6,606 bases of DNA, from NCBI GenBank assembly GCA_039186015.1, contig JBCDAH010000193.1:1-6606 (forward strand), in the 5' to 3' direction. The position numbers and the translations under genes are program-made. Shown piece after piece: positions 1-6,070 of this stretch (positions are counted from its first letter, which is position 1; every line of letters begins with the position of its first letter). The notes beneath the pieces are model-generated. The model did not search any database and had not been told where the DNA came from. It was given only the letters and a program-made list of their open reading frames with translations. This DNA comes from JBCBWG01 sp039186015 (lineage in GTDB: Bacteria; Pseudomonadota; Alphaproteobacteria; Rhizobiales; Hyphomicrobiaceae).

Positions 1-1005
1 GAAGAACCCACCATCGGGTTTGCGGTACCCGAACTTGCCACTCAGCAGAGCGTCGCAAACGTCGAATTTCTCTTGGTAGGCACGCCGAATAATCTCAACA
101 TGAGCATCATCGTTCCAGACAGCGACGGACGCATGCTCAACCGGGCCCGGCATTTGCGGCGCGATCAGATTTCGAATCTCAGCGAGCGTCTCGAGAAATG
201 CGCCGTCGCCTGCGGCAAAACCGGACCGAAGTCCCGGCAGATTCGACCGCTTCGACAGGGAATTGAACGCGACGACGTTCTCGAAGCGTTCGGGTGTTGC
301 GGCAGCCACCTCCAACAGTCCGGACGGCGGCTCCGTTGTATAGATTTCCGAGTAACACTCATCGCAAAACAGCATGAAATCATAAGTCCGAGCGAGTTGT
401 ATTGCCCGATGCAGATACTCGGCGGACGCCATCCTCCCTTGCGGGTTCGATGGAGAACACAAGTAGAAGGCCGCGGTGCGCGAAAGCAGATCTGTATTCG
501 CCGCTAGGGCGTCCAGATCCGGAAGAAAACCCGTTTCCTGCGTGGCCGGCAGATAAACGGGTTCTGCCTGACACGCCAGGGCCGAACCGTTGTAGGTGTG
601 GTAGTTCGGATTGGGCATGAGTACGGCCGGTGGACCACTTGTCCGTTTACGCCCGACGGCCGGCATCAACGCATAGAATAGCCCTTCGCGGGACCCGTTC
701 AGCGGATGAACCTCCCGCACCGGATCAAGGTCCGCGATCCCGTAGCGGCGGTGGACCCACGCCGCAATCGATTGCCGCAAGGCATCAGAGCAGCGGATCG
801 GCGTGTACTTCGTCAGACTGCCTTCGGCCGCCTTCATCGCATCGGCGACAAAGTCTGGCATCCGCTCATGAGGTTCACCGACTGTGAGATCAATCGGCCG
901 CTCATGACCGGGGGCGACGTCGACCAGAAGACGCCTGAGCCGCGTAAAGGCGGATACTGTTTCACCTGCGGCGAGACGTTGCAGCCCGGTCAACTCTGAC
1001 GTCAT
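1..1005 (-). CDS. dapC: N-succinyldiaminopimelate aminotransferase DapC (C-terminus cut by window edge)
   Basis: A PLP-dependent class I/II aminotransferase, open for 335 residues to the left edge. DapC transfers an amino group from glutamate to N-succinyl-2-amino-6-oxopimelate in the succinylase route to diaminopimelate and lysine, in the cytosol. Visible features: a TVGEPHERMP segment near residues 41-50, Y67 in LTKYTPIR, PNPNYHTY at 131-138, SPSNPQG with N187, CDECYSEIY with D215 and Y218 (cofactor ring contacts), the Schiff-base lysine K252 in SLSKRSNLPGLRSGF, and R260, the probable substrate carboxylate contact. The SKRSNLPGLRSGF string together with CDECYSEIY is characteristic of the DapC group rather than aspartate aminotransferases. 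The family is usually about 390-400 residues, so roughly 60 are missing. The ATG at 1005 follows GAGG by a good spacing. An upstream serine hydrolase gene lies 82 bases away on the same strand. A broader aminotransferase specificity cannot be excluded from sequence. Confidence 0.88.
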   Translation of the reverse strand, partial: MTSELTGLQRLAAGETVSAFTRLRRLLVDVAPGHERPIDLTVGEPHERMPDFVADAMKAAEGSLTKYTPIRCSDALRQSIAAWVHRRYGIADLDPVREVHPLNGSREGLFYALMPAVGRKRTSGPPAVLMPNPNYHTYNGSALACQAEPVYLPATQETGFLPDLDALAANTDLLSRTAAFYLCSPSNPQGRMASAEYLHRAIQLARTYDFMLFCDECYSEIYTTEPPSGLLEVAAATPERFENVVAFNSLSKRSNLPGLRSGFAAGDGAFLETLAEIRNLIAPQMPGPVEHASVAVWNDDAHVEIIRRAYQEKFDVCDALLSGKFGYRKPDGGFF

Positions 1006-1009
1006 GACA

Positions 1010-1014
1010 TCCTC
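1010..1014 (-). promoter_or_regulatory. Ribosome binding site of dapC
   Basis: GAGGA on the minus strand; the GAGG core (1011-1014) ends five bases before the ATG at 1003-1005. It fixes that start. A second ATG at 1008-1010 is out of frame. Confidence 0.6.
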
Positions 1015-1087
1015 AGCTGTGTTGGCCGTAAAAGCGCGACGTGCACCATTGGCCAAAGTTCCGCATCCGCAAGCGACGCCGTGCAGC

Positions 1088-2335
1088 CTAATCAATAAGG
1101 GCTTGATAGACGAGCGCCCGCATCAGTTGCCGATAGCGCCGTCGCAATAGACTCGGGATCGCAGCAAGAAAAACCACGGATAGCTCTTCCTTAGGATCGA
1201 CCCAGAAGTGGCCGCCATAAACCCCCGACCAATGATAATCGCCAGCGCGTCCGTACAAGCCCGAACCGCCATCGTTGTATCTTACGGCAAAACCGAGACC
1301 GAACCCGTAACCATTGGCAATTGCGTCCATGGTGCCGACTCTGTTGACAATATCATCCCCAAGTTGATCCGCTGTCATCATATCTACGGTCATGCGGCTC
1401 AACACACGATCGGCTCCAAGCCGCCCGCGGCCACGCATCATTTCGAGAAATCTTAGATAATCCAGGGCGGTTGAGACCGCACCGCCACCGCCGGAATACC
1501 ACTGCGGGACAGCGCCGCTTGCGTGCAGTACCTCAACGGTCTCGCCGGTTAGAGGATCCGTGGGAAAGGCTAGCGCATACCGACGCTGCTGCCCGTCAGA
1601 CGGGACAAATCCGGTATCTACCATGCCAAGCGGCTGCCAGATCCGTTGCGCCAAAACACGGTCCAAGCCGCCACCGTCGACAGCCTCGATAACGTGCCCC
1701 AGTACATCCGTCGAAAATCCGTACTCCCACGCCCGGCCAGGATGATAGAGCAGCGGCGTATCGCCCAATGCAGCTAAGAAGTCCTCGCGGGCAAGGCGAA
1801 CCGATGCCTCCATTGACGAACCGGGCGAGCGCTGATGCGCCGGTGTTGTCCCGCGGCCCTGATACGTGAACCCGGACGTATGGCGAAGGAGATCAAGGAC
1901 GGCCGGAGGGCGGTCCGCCGGCACAAAGGAGTAACCGCTGTCTGCGTCGGCTTGCGCGACCGAGAGGTGCTGCAACGCTGGCAAATAGTCCCCGACCGGG
2001 TCCCCAAGCGCTATGCGACCCTCTTCGACCAACTGCATTGCAGCAACAGACACCATCGGCTTGGTCATAGACGCGATTGAGAATACCGCATCCAGCGGCA
2101 TGGCCTGGGAGGTAGCCGCATCCCGATAACCAACCGCGTCGTGCAGAACCAGGCGACCACCGCGTGCGACCGCAAGCACGGCTCCGGGCAGTCGCCGCTC
2201 AGCAACCTCGCGATCGAAAACGGAGCGGATCCGGGCAAGCCGATCGGAACAGAACCCGGCAGCATCCGGCTCGATTGTCGCAAGAACGTCCCCGTTCACA
2301 GTTGACGTTGGCAAATCAAACCCTCCAATGCCCAT
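1088..2335 (-). CDS. Serine hydrolase, beta-lactamase/EstB family (class C fold, COG1680 type)
   Basis: A 415-residue protein with the penicillin-binding/class C beta-lactamase fold, probably an esterase or peptidase-like hydrolase of unknown substrate. The catalytic S89-M-T-K92 sits in FSIASMTKP. The second motif is Y205-G-F-S within WEYGFSTDVLG, the Tyr form seen in EstB-like esterases instead of the YxN of true class C enzymes. The third motif region is HWSGVYGGHFWVDP at 368-381, replacing the KTG of beta-lactamases. The domain proper starts near residue 22 (EPDAAGF). No signal peptide or membrane segment is visible at the N-terminus, so it is probably cytoplasmic, which argues against an antibiotic-resistance role. 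The frame stays open upstream into amtB, but that part is an Arg-rich shadow of the transporter gene and is excluded. The ATG at 2335 has only a weak upstream site; a TTG at 2314 has a better one. It lies 92 bases after amtB and 82 before dapC on the same strand. Confidence 0.88.
   Translation of the reverse strand: MGIGGFDLPTSTVNGDVLATIEPDAAGFCSDRLARIRSVFDREVAERRLPGAVLAVARGGRLVLHDAVGYRDAATSQAMPLDAVFSIASMTKPMVSVAAMQLVEEGRIALGDPVGDYLPALQHLSVAQADADSGYSFVPADRPPAVLDLLRHTSGFTYQGRGTTPAHQRSPGSSMEASVRLAREDFLAALGDTPLLYHPGRAWEYGFSTDVLGHVIEAVDGGGLDRVLAQRIWQPLGMVDTGFVPSDGQQRRYALAFPTDPLTGETVEVLHASGAVPQWYSGGGGAVSTALDYLRFLEMMRGRGRLGADRVLSRMTVDMMTADQLGDDIVNRVGTMDAIANGYGFGLGFAVRYNDGGSGLYGRAGDYHWSGVYGGHFWVDPKEELSVVFLAAIPSLLRRRYRQLMRALVYQALID
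2321..2326 (-). promoter_or_regulatory. Possible ribosome binding site for an alternative TTG start of the serine hydrolase
   Basis: GGAGGG on the minus strand lies six bases before an in-frame TTG (2312-2314). This is the strongest Shine-Dalgarno-like string near the start. If used, the protein begins at residue 8 of the listed version and loses no conserved residue. The ATG at 2335 has only GAG directly against it. The site may equally be chance, since it encodes Gly-Gly. Confidence 0.35.
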
Positions 2336-2378
2336 CTCGACCCGAATGGGTCTCGCTCCGAACGAGCCGGAATTGAAC

Positions 2379-2390
2379 TGGACCGGTCCA
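2379..2390. repeat. 12-base perfect palindrome upstream of the serine hydrolase
   Basis: TGGACCGGTCCA is its own reverse complement. It lies in the 92-base gap after amtB, 44 bases before the hydrolase ATG. It could be an operator half-site pair, but no T-run follows that would make it a terminator, and no known regulator is assigned to it. A chance origin is quite possible. Confidence 0.3.
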
Positions 2391-2427
2391 ACGCCCGACC
2401 CCTGCTGGTGCGAAGCCGTCTCAGCGG

Positions 2428-3672
2428 TTATCCGCCGGTGCTCGTTCTGGTGGCGCTCAAGTCGTGTTCCGGTGTCGCTGAAATCGAGTGTATGGCCAGG
2501 TCTGCGCCGCGCTCTTCGTCTTCCGGCGACATGCGGAAGCCGAATGCCATGTCGACGACGGTGTAGACGACAAAGCCGGCAAGCACGCCAAATCCTGCAC
2601 CGAGAATGCTCCCGACCAGCTGCGCACCGAAAGAGACGCCGCCGACGCCACCAAGGGTCTGCGTTCCAAAGATGCCGCAGGCGATCCCGCCCCAAAGCCC
2701 GCAAAGTCCGTGCAGGGGCCAAACGCCGAGCACATCGTCGATCTGCCATTTCGAAGACATGATCTGAAACACCTGGACAAAGATCACGCCCGCAACGCCG
2801 CCGGTGATCAGCGCGCCGAGCGGATGCATCACGTCGGATCCGGCACACACTGCAACAAGGCCGGCCAACGCGCCGTTGTGTACGAAACCAGGATCGTTAT
2901 CGCCCGCAATAACCGCTGCAATGATGCCACCAGCCATCGCCAACAGCGAATTCATGGCAACCAGTCCTGACACGCCCTCAAGCGACTGAGCGCTCATGAC
3001 GTTGAAACCGAACCAACCGATGCAAAGCAACCAGGATCCGAGCGCCAGCCAGGGTATCGACGACGGAGGAATACCGACCGCACGCCCGTCGCTTGTGAAC
3101 CGGCCCCGGCGCGGGCCCAGAATACGAACCGCAGCCAGCGCCACCCATCCCCCAAACGCGTGCACGACGACCGATCCGGCAAAGTCATGGAATTCGGCAC
3201 CGAACAAGCCAGTGAACAGTCCACTTTGAAGGCCGTAGTTTCCATTCCACACGGCCCCCTCAATGATCGGGTAGAATAGTGCGACAAGCAGAACAGTCGC
3301 AGCACACTGAGGAACAAACCGAGCGCGCTCGGCGATGCCGCCGGACACAATCGCCGGGATCGCCGCAGCGAACGCGCAGAGGAAGAAGAACTTAACCAAC
3401 GTCAAACCCTGGCCGTCGAAGCCGGGTGCAGCCCCCGAAATCGCCTGGGCACTGGTGAAGAACGATATGCCGTAGGCGACGCTGTATCCGATGAGGAAGT
3501 ACGCAACCGCGGACAACGCGAAGTCGACAATAATCTTGCAAAGCGCATTCACTTGGTTCTTGGCGCGAACGGTCCCGACCTCAAGGAAGGCAAATCCACC
3601 GTGCATCGCAAACACAAGTATTGCGCCCATGAGCAAAAAGAACACGTCGGCGCCCGGCTGCACTTTGTCCAT
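2428..3672 (-). CDS. amtB: Ammonium transporter, Amt/MEP/Rh family
   Basis: A 414-residue inner-membrane channel that moves ammonium into the cytoplasm, normally as a trimer. Successive hydrophobic segments cover about residues 9-377, matching the eleven-helix Amt core. Key residues are present: D163 in DFAGSVVVHAFGG, the twin pore histidines H171 and H321 (150 apart, as in E. coli H168/H318), IAERARF at 113-119, and GWFGFNVMS with F223 and S227 matching E. coli F215 and S219. W142 probably corresponds to W148, but the stretch from it to D163 is about nine residues longer than in E. coli. NDPGFVHNGALAGLVAVCAGSD (259-280) belongs to a subgroup distinct from E. coli AmtB. There is no clear cleavable signal peptide; residues 9-22 are the first helix. 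The tail from 381 is charged (MSPEDEERGADL), the part that touches the PII protein in known systems. No glnK/PII gene is adjacent; dapF is divergent. GGGAG six bases upstream supports the ATG at 3672. Confidence 0.95.
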   Translation of the reverse strand: MDKVQPGADVFFLLMGAILVFAMHGGFAFLEVGTVRAKNQVNALCKIIVDFALSAVAYFLIGYSVAYGISFFTSAQAISGAAPGFDGQGLTLVKFFFLCAFAAAIPAIVSGGIAERARFVPQCAATVLLVALFYPIIEGAVWNGNYGLQSGLFTGLFGAEFHDFAGSVVVHAFGGWVALAAVRILGPRRGRFTSDGRAVGIPPSSIPWLALGSWLLCIGWFGFNVMSAQSLEGVSGLVAMNSLLAMAGGIIAAVIAGDNDPGFVHNGALAGLVAVCAGSDVMHPLGALITGGVAGVIFVQVFQIMSSKWQIDDVLGVWPLHGLCGLWGGIACGIFGTQTLGGVGGVSFGAQLVGSILGAGFGVLAGFVVYTVVDMAFGFRMSPEDEERGADLAIHSISATPEHDLSATRTSTGG

Positions 3673-3678
3673 TGTCCA

Positions 3679-3683
3679 CTCCC
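3679..3683 (-). promoter_or_regulatory. Ribosome binding site of amtB
   Basis: GGGAG on the minus strand, six bases before the ATG at 3670-3672. It supports that start. Confidence 0.6.
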
Positions 3684-3822
3684 AGATCGGTCAGTCGTTT
3701 TTGGCTTGAGGTTTCAGAAAGTTGGCGGGGCCACTTTCGAGCGCATGTCACATAGATGCTGCCAGCGATACGCAGCTGAGGCCGCTCAAGGCAAGGTGGT
3801 GTCTTTATAATGCTGGCGTTGG

Positions 3823-3838
3823 CAACACCATGGTTGTG
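3823..3838. repeat. Imperfect 16-base palindrome in the amtB/dapF intergenic region
   Basis: CAACACCATGGTTGTG is centred on CCATGG and pairs at 6 of 8 positions per arm. It sits immediately upstream of the proposed dapF promoter, so it could be a regulator site. With two mismatches it could also be chance. Confidence 0.2.
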
Positions 3839-3865
3839 GAAACGGCGGGTCACGCGCCATATAAC
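3837..3865 (+). promoter_or_regulatory. Candidate sigma-70 promoter of dapF giving a leaderless transcript
   Basis: TGGAAA (3837-3842, 4 of 6 to the -35 consensus) and TATAAC (3860-3865, 5 of 6 to the -10 consensus) are 17 bases apart. Transcription would be expected about seven bases after the -10 box, at or next to the A of the dapF ATG (3871). No Shine-Dalgarno string lies upstream of that ATG. This is a prediction from spacing and consensus only. Confidence 0.4.
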
Positions 3866-3870
3866 GCGGC

Positions 3871-4737
3871 ATGACCACAGAGATCGCGCCACGCTACTGG
3901 AAAATGAACGGAGCCGGTAATGACATCGTCGTGCTGGATCTTCGACAGTCCGCATATCAACTCAACCATTCGATTGCGGCTGAGATCGCCGGTGCGGGGC
4001 CGACCGCTTGCGACCAGCTGATGGTGTTACATGCACCCGAAACGCCGGGGACGGACGGCCGTATTCGGATATTCAACACCGATGGATCGTCAGCCCAAGC
4101 CTGCGGTAACGGCATGCGATGCGTCGTCCGCGTGCTGAACGAGGAAAGCGGCAACACTCGATTTCGGCTTGAAACCGACGCCGGCATTCTCGCGTGCGAA
4201 CTGAGCAGCGATGATTTGATCACCGTGGATATGGGGGAACCGCGCACGGCCTGGGACGAGATACCGCTTCGCGACCCGTTCCATGACACACGGCACATCG
4301 AGCTTCAGATTGGCCCGATGGATGCGCCGATCCTCCATTCGCCATCGGTCGTCAGCATGGGAAATCCGCACGCTGTATTCTGGGTCGATGATATCTCGGG
4401 CTACGATCTGGGCCGCGTTGGCCCCATGCTGGAAACGCATCCGATTTTCCCGGAAGGCGCGAACATCACCCTTGCGGCTCTGGTTGCCGAGGACACATTG
4501 AAGATCGCCACGTGGGAACGCGGCGCCGGGCTAACGCGGGCATGCGGATCGGCGGCCTGCGCCGCAGCCGTATCAGCCGCACGAACCCGTCGCACCGGCC
4601 GATCCGTGACCATTCATGCGCCGGGAGGAACACTTCGTATCCATTGGCGGGATGACAACCATGTTCTCATGACCGGCCCTACGGAACACGAACATGCCGG
4701 GACACTCTCGCTCGCAAGTCAGCCTCATGTCGAATAA
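3871..4737 (+). CDS. dapF: Diaminopimelate epimerase DapF
   Basis: A 288-residue cofactor-independent epimerase, close to the usual 270-290. It interconverts LL- and meso-diaminopimelate, the step before lysine and the source of the peptidoglycan cross-linking residue, in the cytosol. The two-lobed family signature is clear: KMNGAGND (11-18), the first catalytic cysteine C78 in DGSSAQACGNGMRC, SMGNPHAV (162-169) with substrate-binding N165, PEGANI (194-199), WERGAG (215-220), and the second catalytic cysteine C225 in GLTRACGSAACAAAV. The start is well fixed: TAA at 3862-3864 is in frame just upstream and no start codon lies between, while the next ATG (3904) would cut into the conserved KMNGAGND. 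No ribosome binding site is visible, and a -10-like box is almost adjacent. It is the first gene of an operon with mtaB and ftsY; its 3' end overlaps mtaB. The DapC-type gene nearby fits the same pathway. Confidence 0.97.
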   Translation: MTTEIAPRYWKMNGAGNDIVVLDLRQSAYQLNHSIAAEIAGAGPTACDQLMVLHAPETPGTDGRIRIFNTDGSSAQACGNGMRCVVRVLNEESGNTRFRLETDAGILACELSSDDLITVDMGEPRTAWDEIPLRDPFHDTRHIELQIGPMDAPILHSPSVVSMGNPHAVFWVDDISGYDLGRVGPMLETHPIFPEGANITLAALVAEDTLKIATWERGAGLTRACGSAACAAAVSAARTRRTGRSVTIHAPGGTLRIHWRDDNHVLMTGPTEHEHAGTLSLASQPHVE

Positions 4738-6070
4738 CCAGCCACAGCCGGTCGCAGACGTGATCGAGTCGACTCCGGTCGCGACGTCACAGGAACGATC
4801 TGAGACCACTCAGATCGTCACGTTGGGTTGCCGGCTCAACAGTTACGAGTCGGAGGTCATGCGTCAGCACGCCGACGCAGCCGGCCTGACGGATACCGTC
4901 ATCGTCAATACGTGTGCCGTTACACAAGAAGCCGTCCGCCAGGCGATGCAAACGATCCGACGGTTGCGGCGAGACAAACCAAACGCGCGCATTGTGGTGA
5001 CGGGCTGCGCAGCACAGATCGACCCGAAGCAGTTCTCGGACATGAGCGATGTCGATCACGTCATCGGAAACGCGGAAAAGCTGGAACGGACAACCTTCCA
5101 GGCGCTCTCCATCGACGCCAGCGAGCGTGTGCGGGTCAACGACATCATGTCGGTCCGCGAGACGGCCAATCACTTGATCACCGGGTTTGGTTCGCGCGCG
5201 CGCGCCTATGTCCAGGTGCAGAACGGGTGTGACCACCGTTGCACGTTCTGCATCATTCCGTTCGGACGCGGCCCGTCCCGCTCGGTACCAGCCGGCGGCG
5301 TTGTCGACCAGGTCCGCCAATTGGTCGAGGCCGGTTACGCCGAGATCGTCTTGACCGGCGTCGACATGACCTCGTACGGCGCCGACCTTCCCGGGACACC
5401 GAAGCTCGGAACGCTCGTGCGCCAGGTCTTGCGGCACGTCCCGGATCTGAAGCGCCTCAGGTTGTCGTCGATTGACCAGGTCGAGGCCGACCCGGAGTTG
5501 ATGCGCGTGCTGCGTGACGATGAACGCCTCATGCCGCACCTCCACTTATCGATGCAGTCCGGCGATGATCTGATCCTCAAGCGGATGAAGCGCCGTCACC
5601 TGCGACGCGATGCCATCGCGTTTTGTGAGGAAGCGCGCCGGCTGCGACCGGACATTGTCTTTGGCGCCGACTTGATTGCCGGCTTCCCGACCGAGTCCGA
5701 AGAGATGTTTGCAAACACGTGCGACATCGTTGATGCGTGTGGTTTGACGTATCTCCACGTGTTCCCGTTCTCGCCACGCAGCGGCACACCGGCTGCCAGA
5801 ATGCCCCAACACCCACGTGACGTTGTTAAGGATCGCGCCGCGCGACTGCGAAGCGCAGGCCAAGCCCGGATTCTGGCGTTCTTAAAGAGCCAGGTCGGCA
5901 ATCACTCCGAGGTGCTGATGGAAACCGAACATCGTGGCCGCACACCGCAGTTTGCTCCGGTTATGGTCGACGCAGCGCAAGCGCCCGGCTCGCCCCTGAC
6001 CGTGAGGGTCACGGGGCTCAATGGCGACCAACTCACGGCCACCCCGGCGACTTCGGAGGTCCTTTCATGA
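4727..6070 (+). CDS. mtaB: tRNA (t6A37) methylthiotransferase MtaB, radical SAM
   Basis: A 447-residue iron-sulfur enzyme that converts t6A to ms2t6A at position 37 of tRNAs reading ANN codons. Domains in order: an UPF0004 N-terminal domain with the three ligands of the auxiliary cluster, C35 (TLGCRLNSYESEVM), C63 (VNTCAVT) and C94 (VTGCAAQ); a radical SAM core with C168-xxx-C172-xx-C175 in QNGCDHRCTFCIIPFGRG, followed by DLIAGFPTE at 315-323; then a TRAM-like RNA-binding segment from about 388 to the end. GCRLNSYESEVM marks the MtaB group rather than MiaB (GCQMN) or RimO. Start uncertain: the ATG at 4727 gives an 11-base overlap with dapF, the ATG at 4694 would add 11 residues and overlap by 44, and a GTG at 4760 is possible. 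None has a strong ribosome binding site. Residues before about 30 are an extension not needed by the fold. The stop overlaps the ftsY start by four bases. Confidence 0.93.
   Translation: MSNNQPQPVADVIESTPVATSQERSETTQIVTLGCRLNSYESEVMRQHADAAGLTDTVIVNTCAVTQEAVRQAMQTIRRLRRDKPNARIVVTGCAAQIDPKQFSDMSDVDHVIGNAEKLERTTFQALSIDASERVRVNDIMSVRETANHLITGFGSRARAYVQVQNGCDHRCTFCIIPFGRGPSRSVPAGGVVDQVRQLVEAGYAEIVLTGVDMTSYGADLPGTPKLGTLVRQVLRHVPDLKRLRLSSIDQVEADPELMRVLRDDERLMPHLHLSMQSGDDLILKRMKRRHLRRDAIAFCEEARRLRPDIVFGADLIAGFPTESEEMFANTCDIVDACGLTYLHVFPFSPRSGTPAARMPQHPRDVVKDRAARLRSAGQARILAFLKSQVGNHSEVLMETEHRGRTPQFAPVMVDAAQAPGSPLTVRVTGLNGDQLTATPATSEVLS
6055..6059 (+). promoter_or_regulatory. Ribosome binding site of ftsY
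   Basis: GGAGG inside the last codons of mtaB, seven bases before the ATG at 6067. It is the best ribosome binding site in the window and fixes the ftsY start. Confidence 0.8.

Larger units (their letters stand above)
3673..3870. promoter_or_regulatory. Divergent intergenic region amtB / dapF
   Basis: These 198 bases must carry the promoters of amtB (leftward) and dapF (rightward). I saw no coding frame with a plausible start, no riboswitch-like structure and no terminator. I looked for a sigma-54 (GG-N10-GC) promoter with NtrC sites, expected for many amt genes. Only a poor GG/GC-spaced match occurs, on the minus strand near 3816-3830, so nitrogen control by that route is not supported. An AT-rich box, TATAAT, lies at 3806-3811 without a good -35 partner on either strand. 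Confidence 0.5.

Noticed and set aside
73..999. Several plus-strand frames of 72-144 residues in the left part
   Set aside because: They lie opposite the continuous dapC frame and show only Arg/Pro-rich, domain-free translations.
1006..1087. Terminator or promoter between the serine hydrolase and dapC
   Set aside because: A TTGGCC/GGCCAA pair could form only a 6-base stem with a long loop and no T-run. A TTGGCC-17-TTTTAC promoter-like pair matches the consensus too poorly to list.
1088..2335. Antibiotic-resistance beta-lactamase
   Set aside because: It lacks the KTG and YxN motifs of class C enzymes and has no signal peptide; an EstB-like hydrolase is the better reading.
2336..2848. N-terminal 171 residues of a long minus-strand frame that continues into the serine hydrolase
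   Set aside because: It overlaps the well-supported amtB gene in another frame, is very Arg-rich and resembles no domain. The hydrolase domain begins near 2270.
3816..3830. Possible sigma-54 promoter for amtB on the minus strand
   Set aside because: The GG and GC doublets are spaced correctly, but the rest of the consensus (TGGCAC, TTGC) is not matched and no NtrC-like site was seen.
5193..5205. 13-base alternating CG run inside mtaB
   Set aside because: It encodes an ordinary Ser-Arg-Ala-Arg stretch with GC-rich codons; no reason to treat it as a functional repeat.
4787..5545. 252-residue frame on the minus strand opposite mtaB
   Set aside because: A shadow of the mtaB reading frame: no recognisable motif, and mtaB is fully supported by its cysteine motifs.
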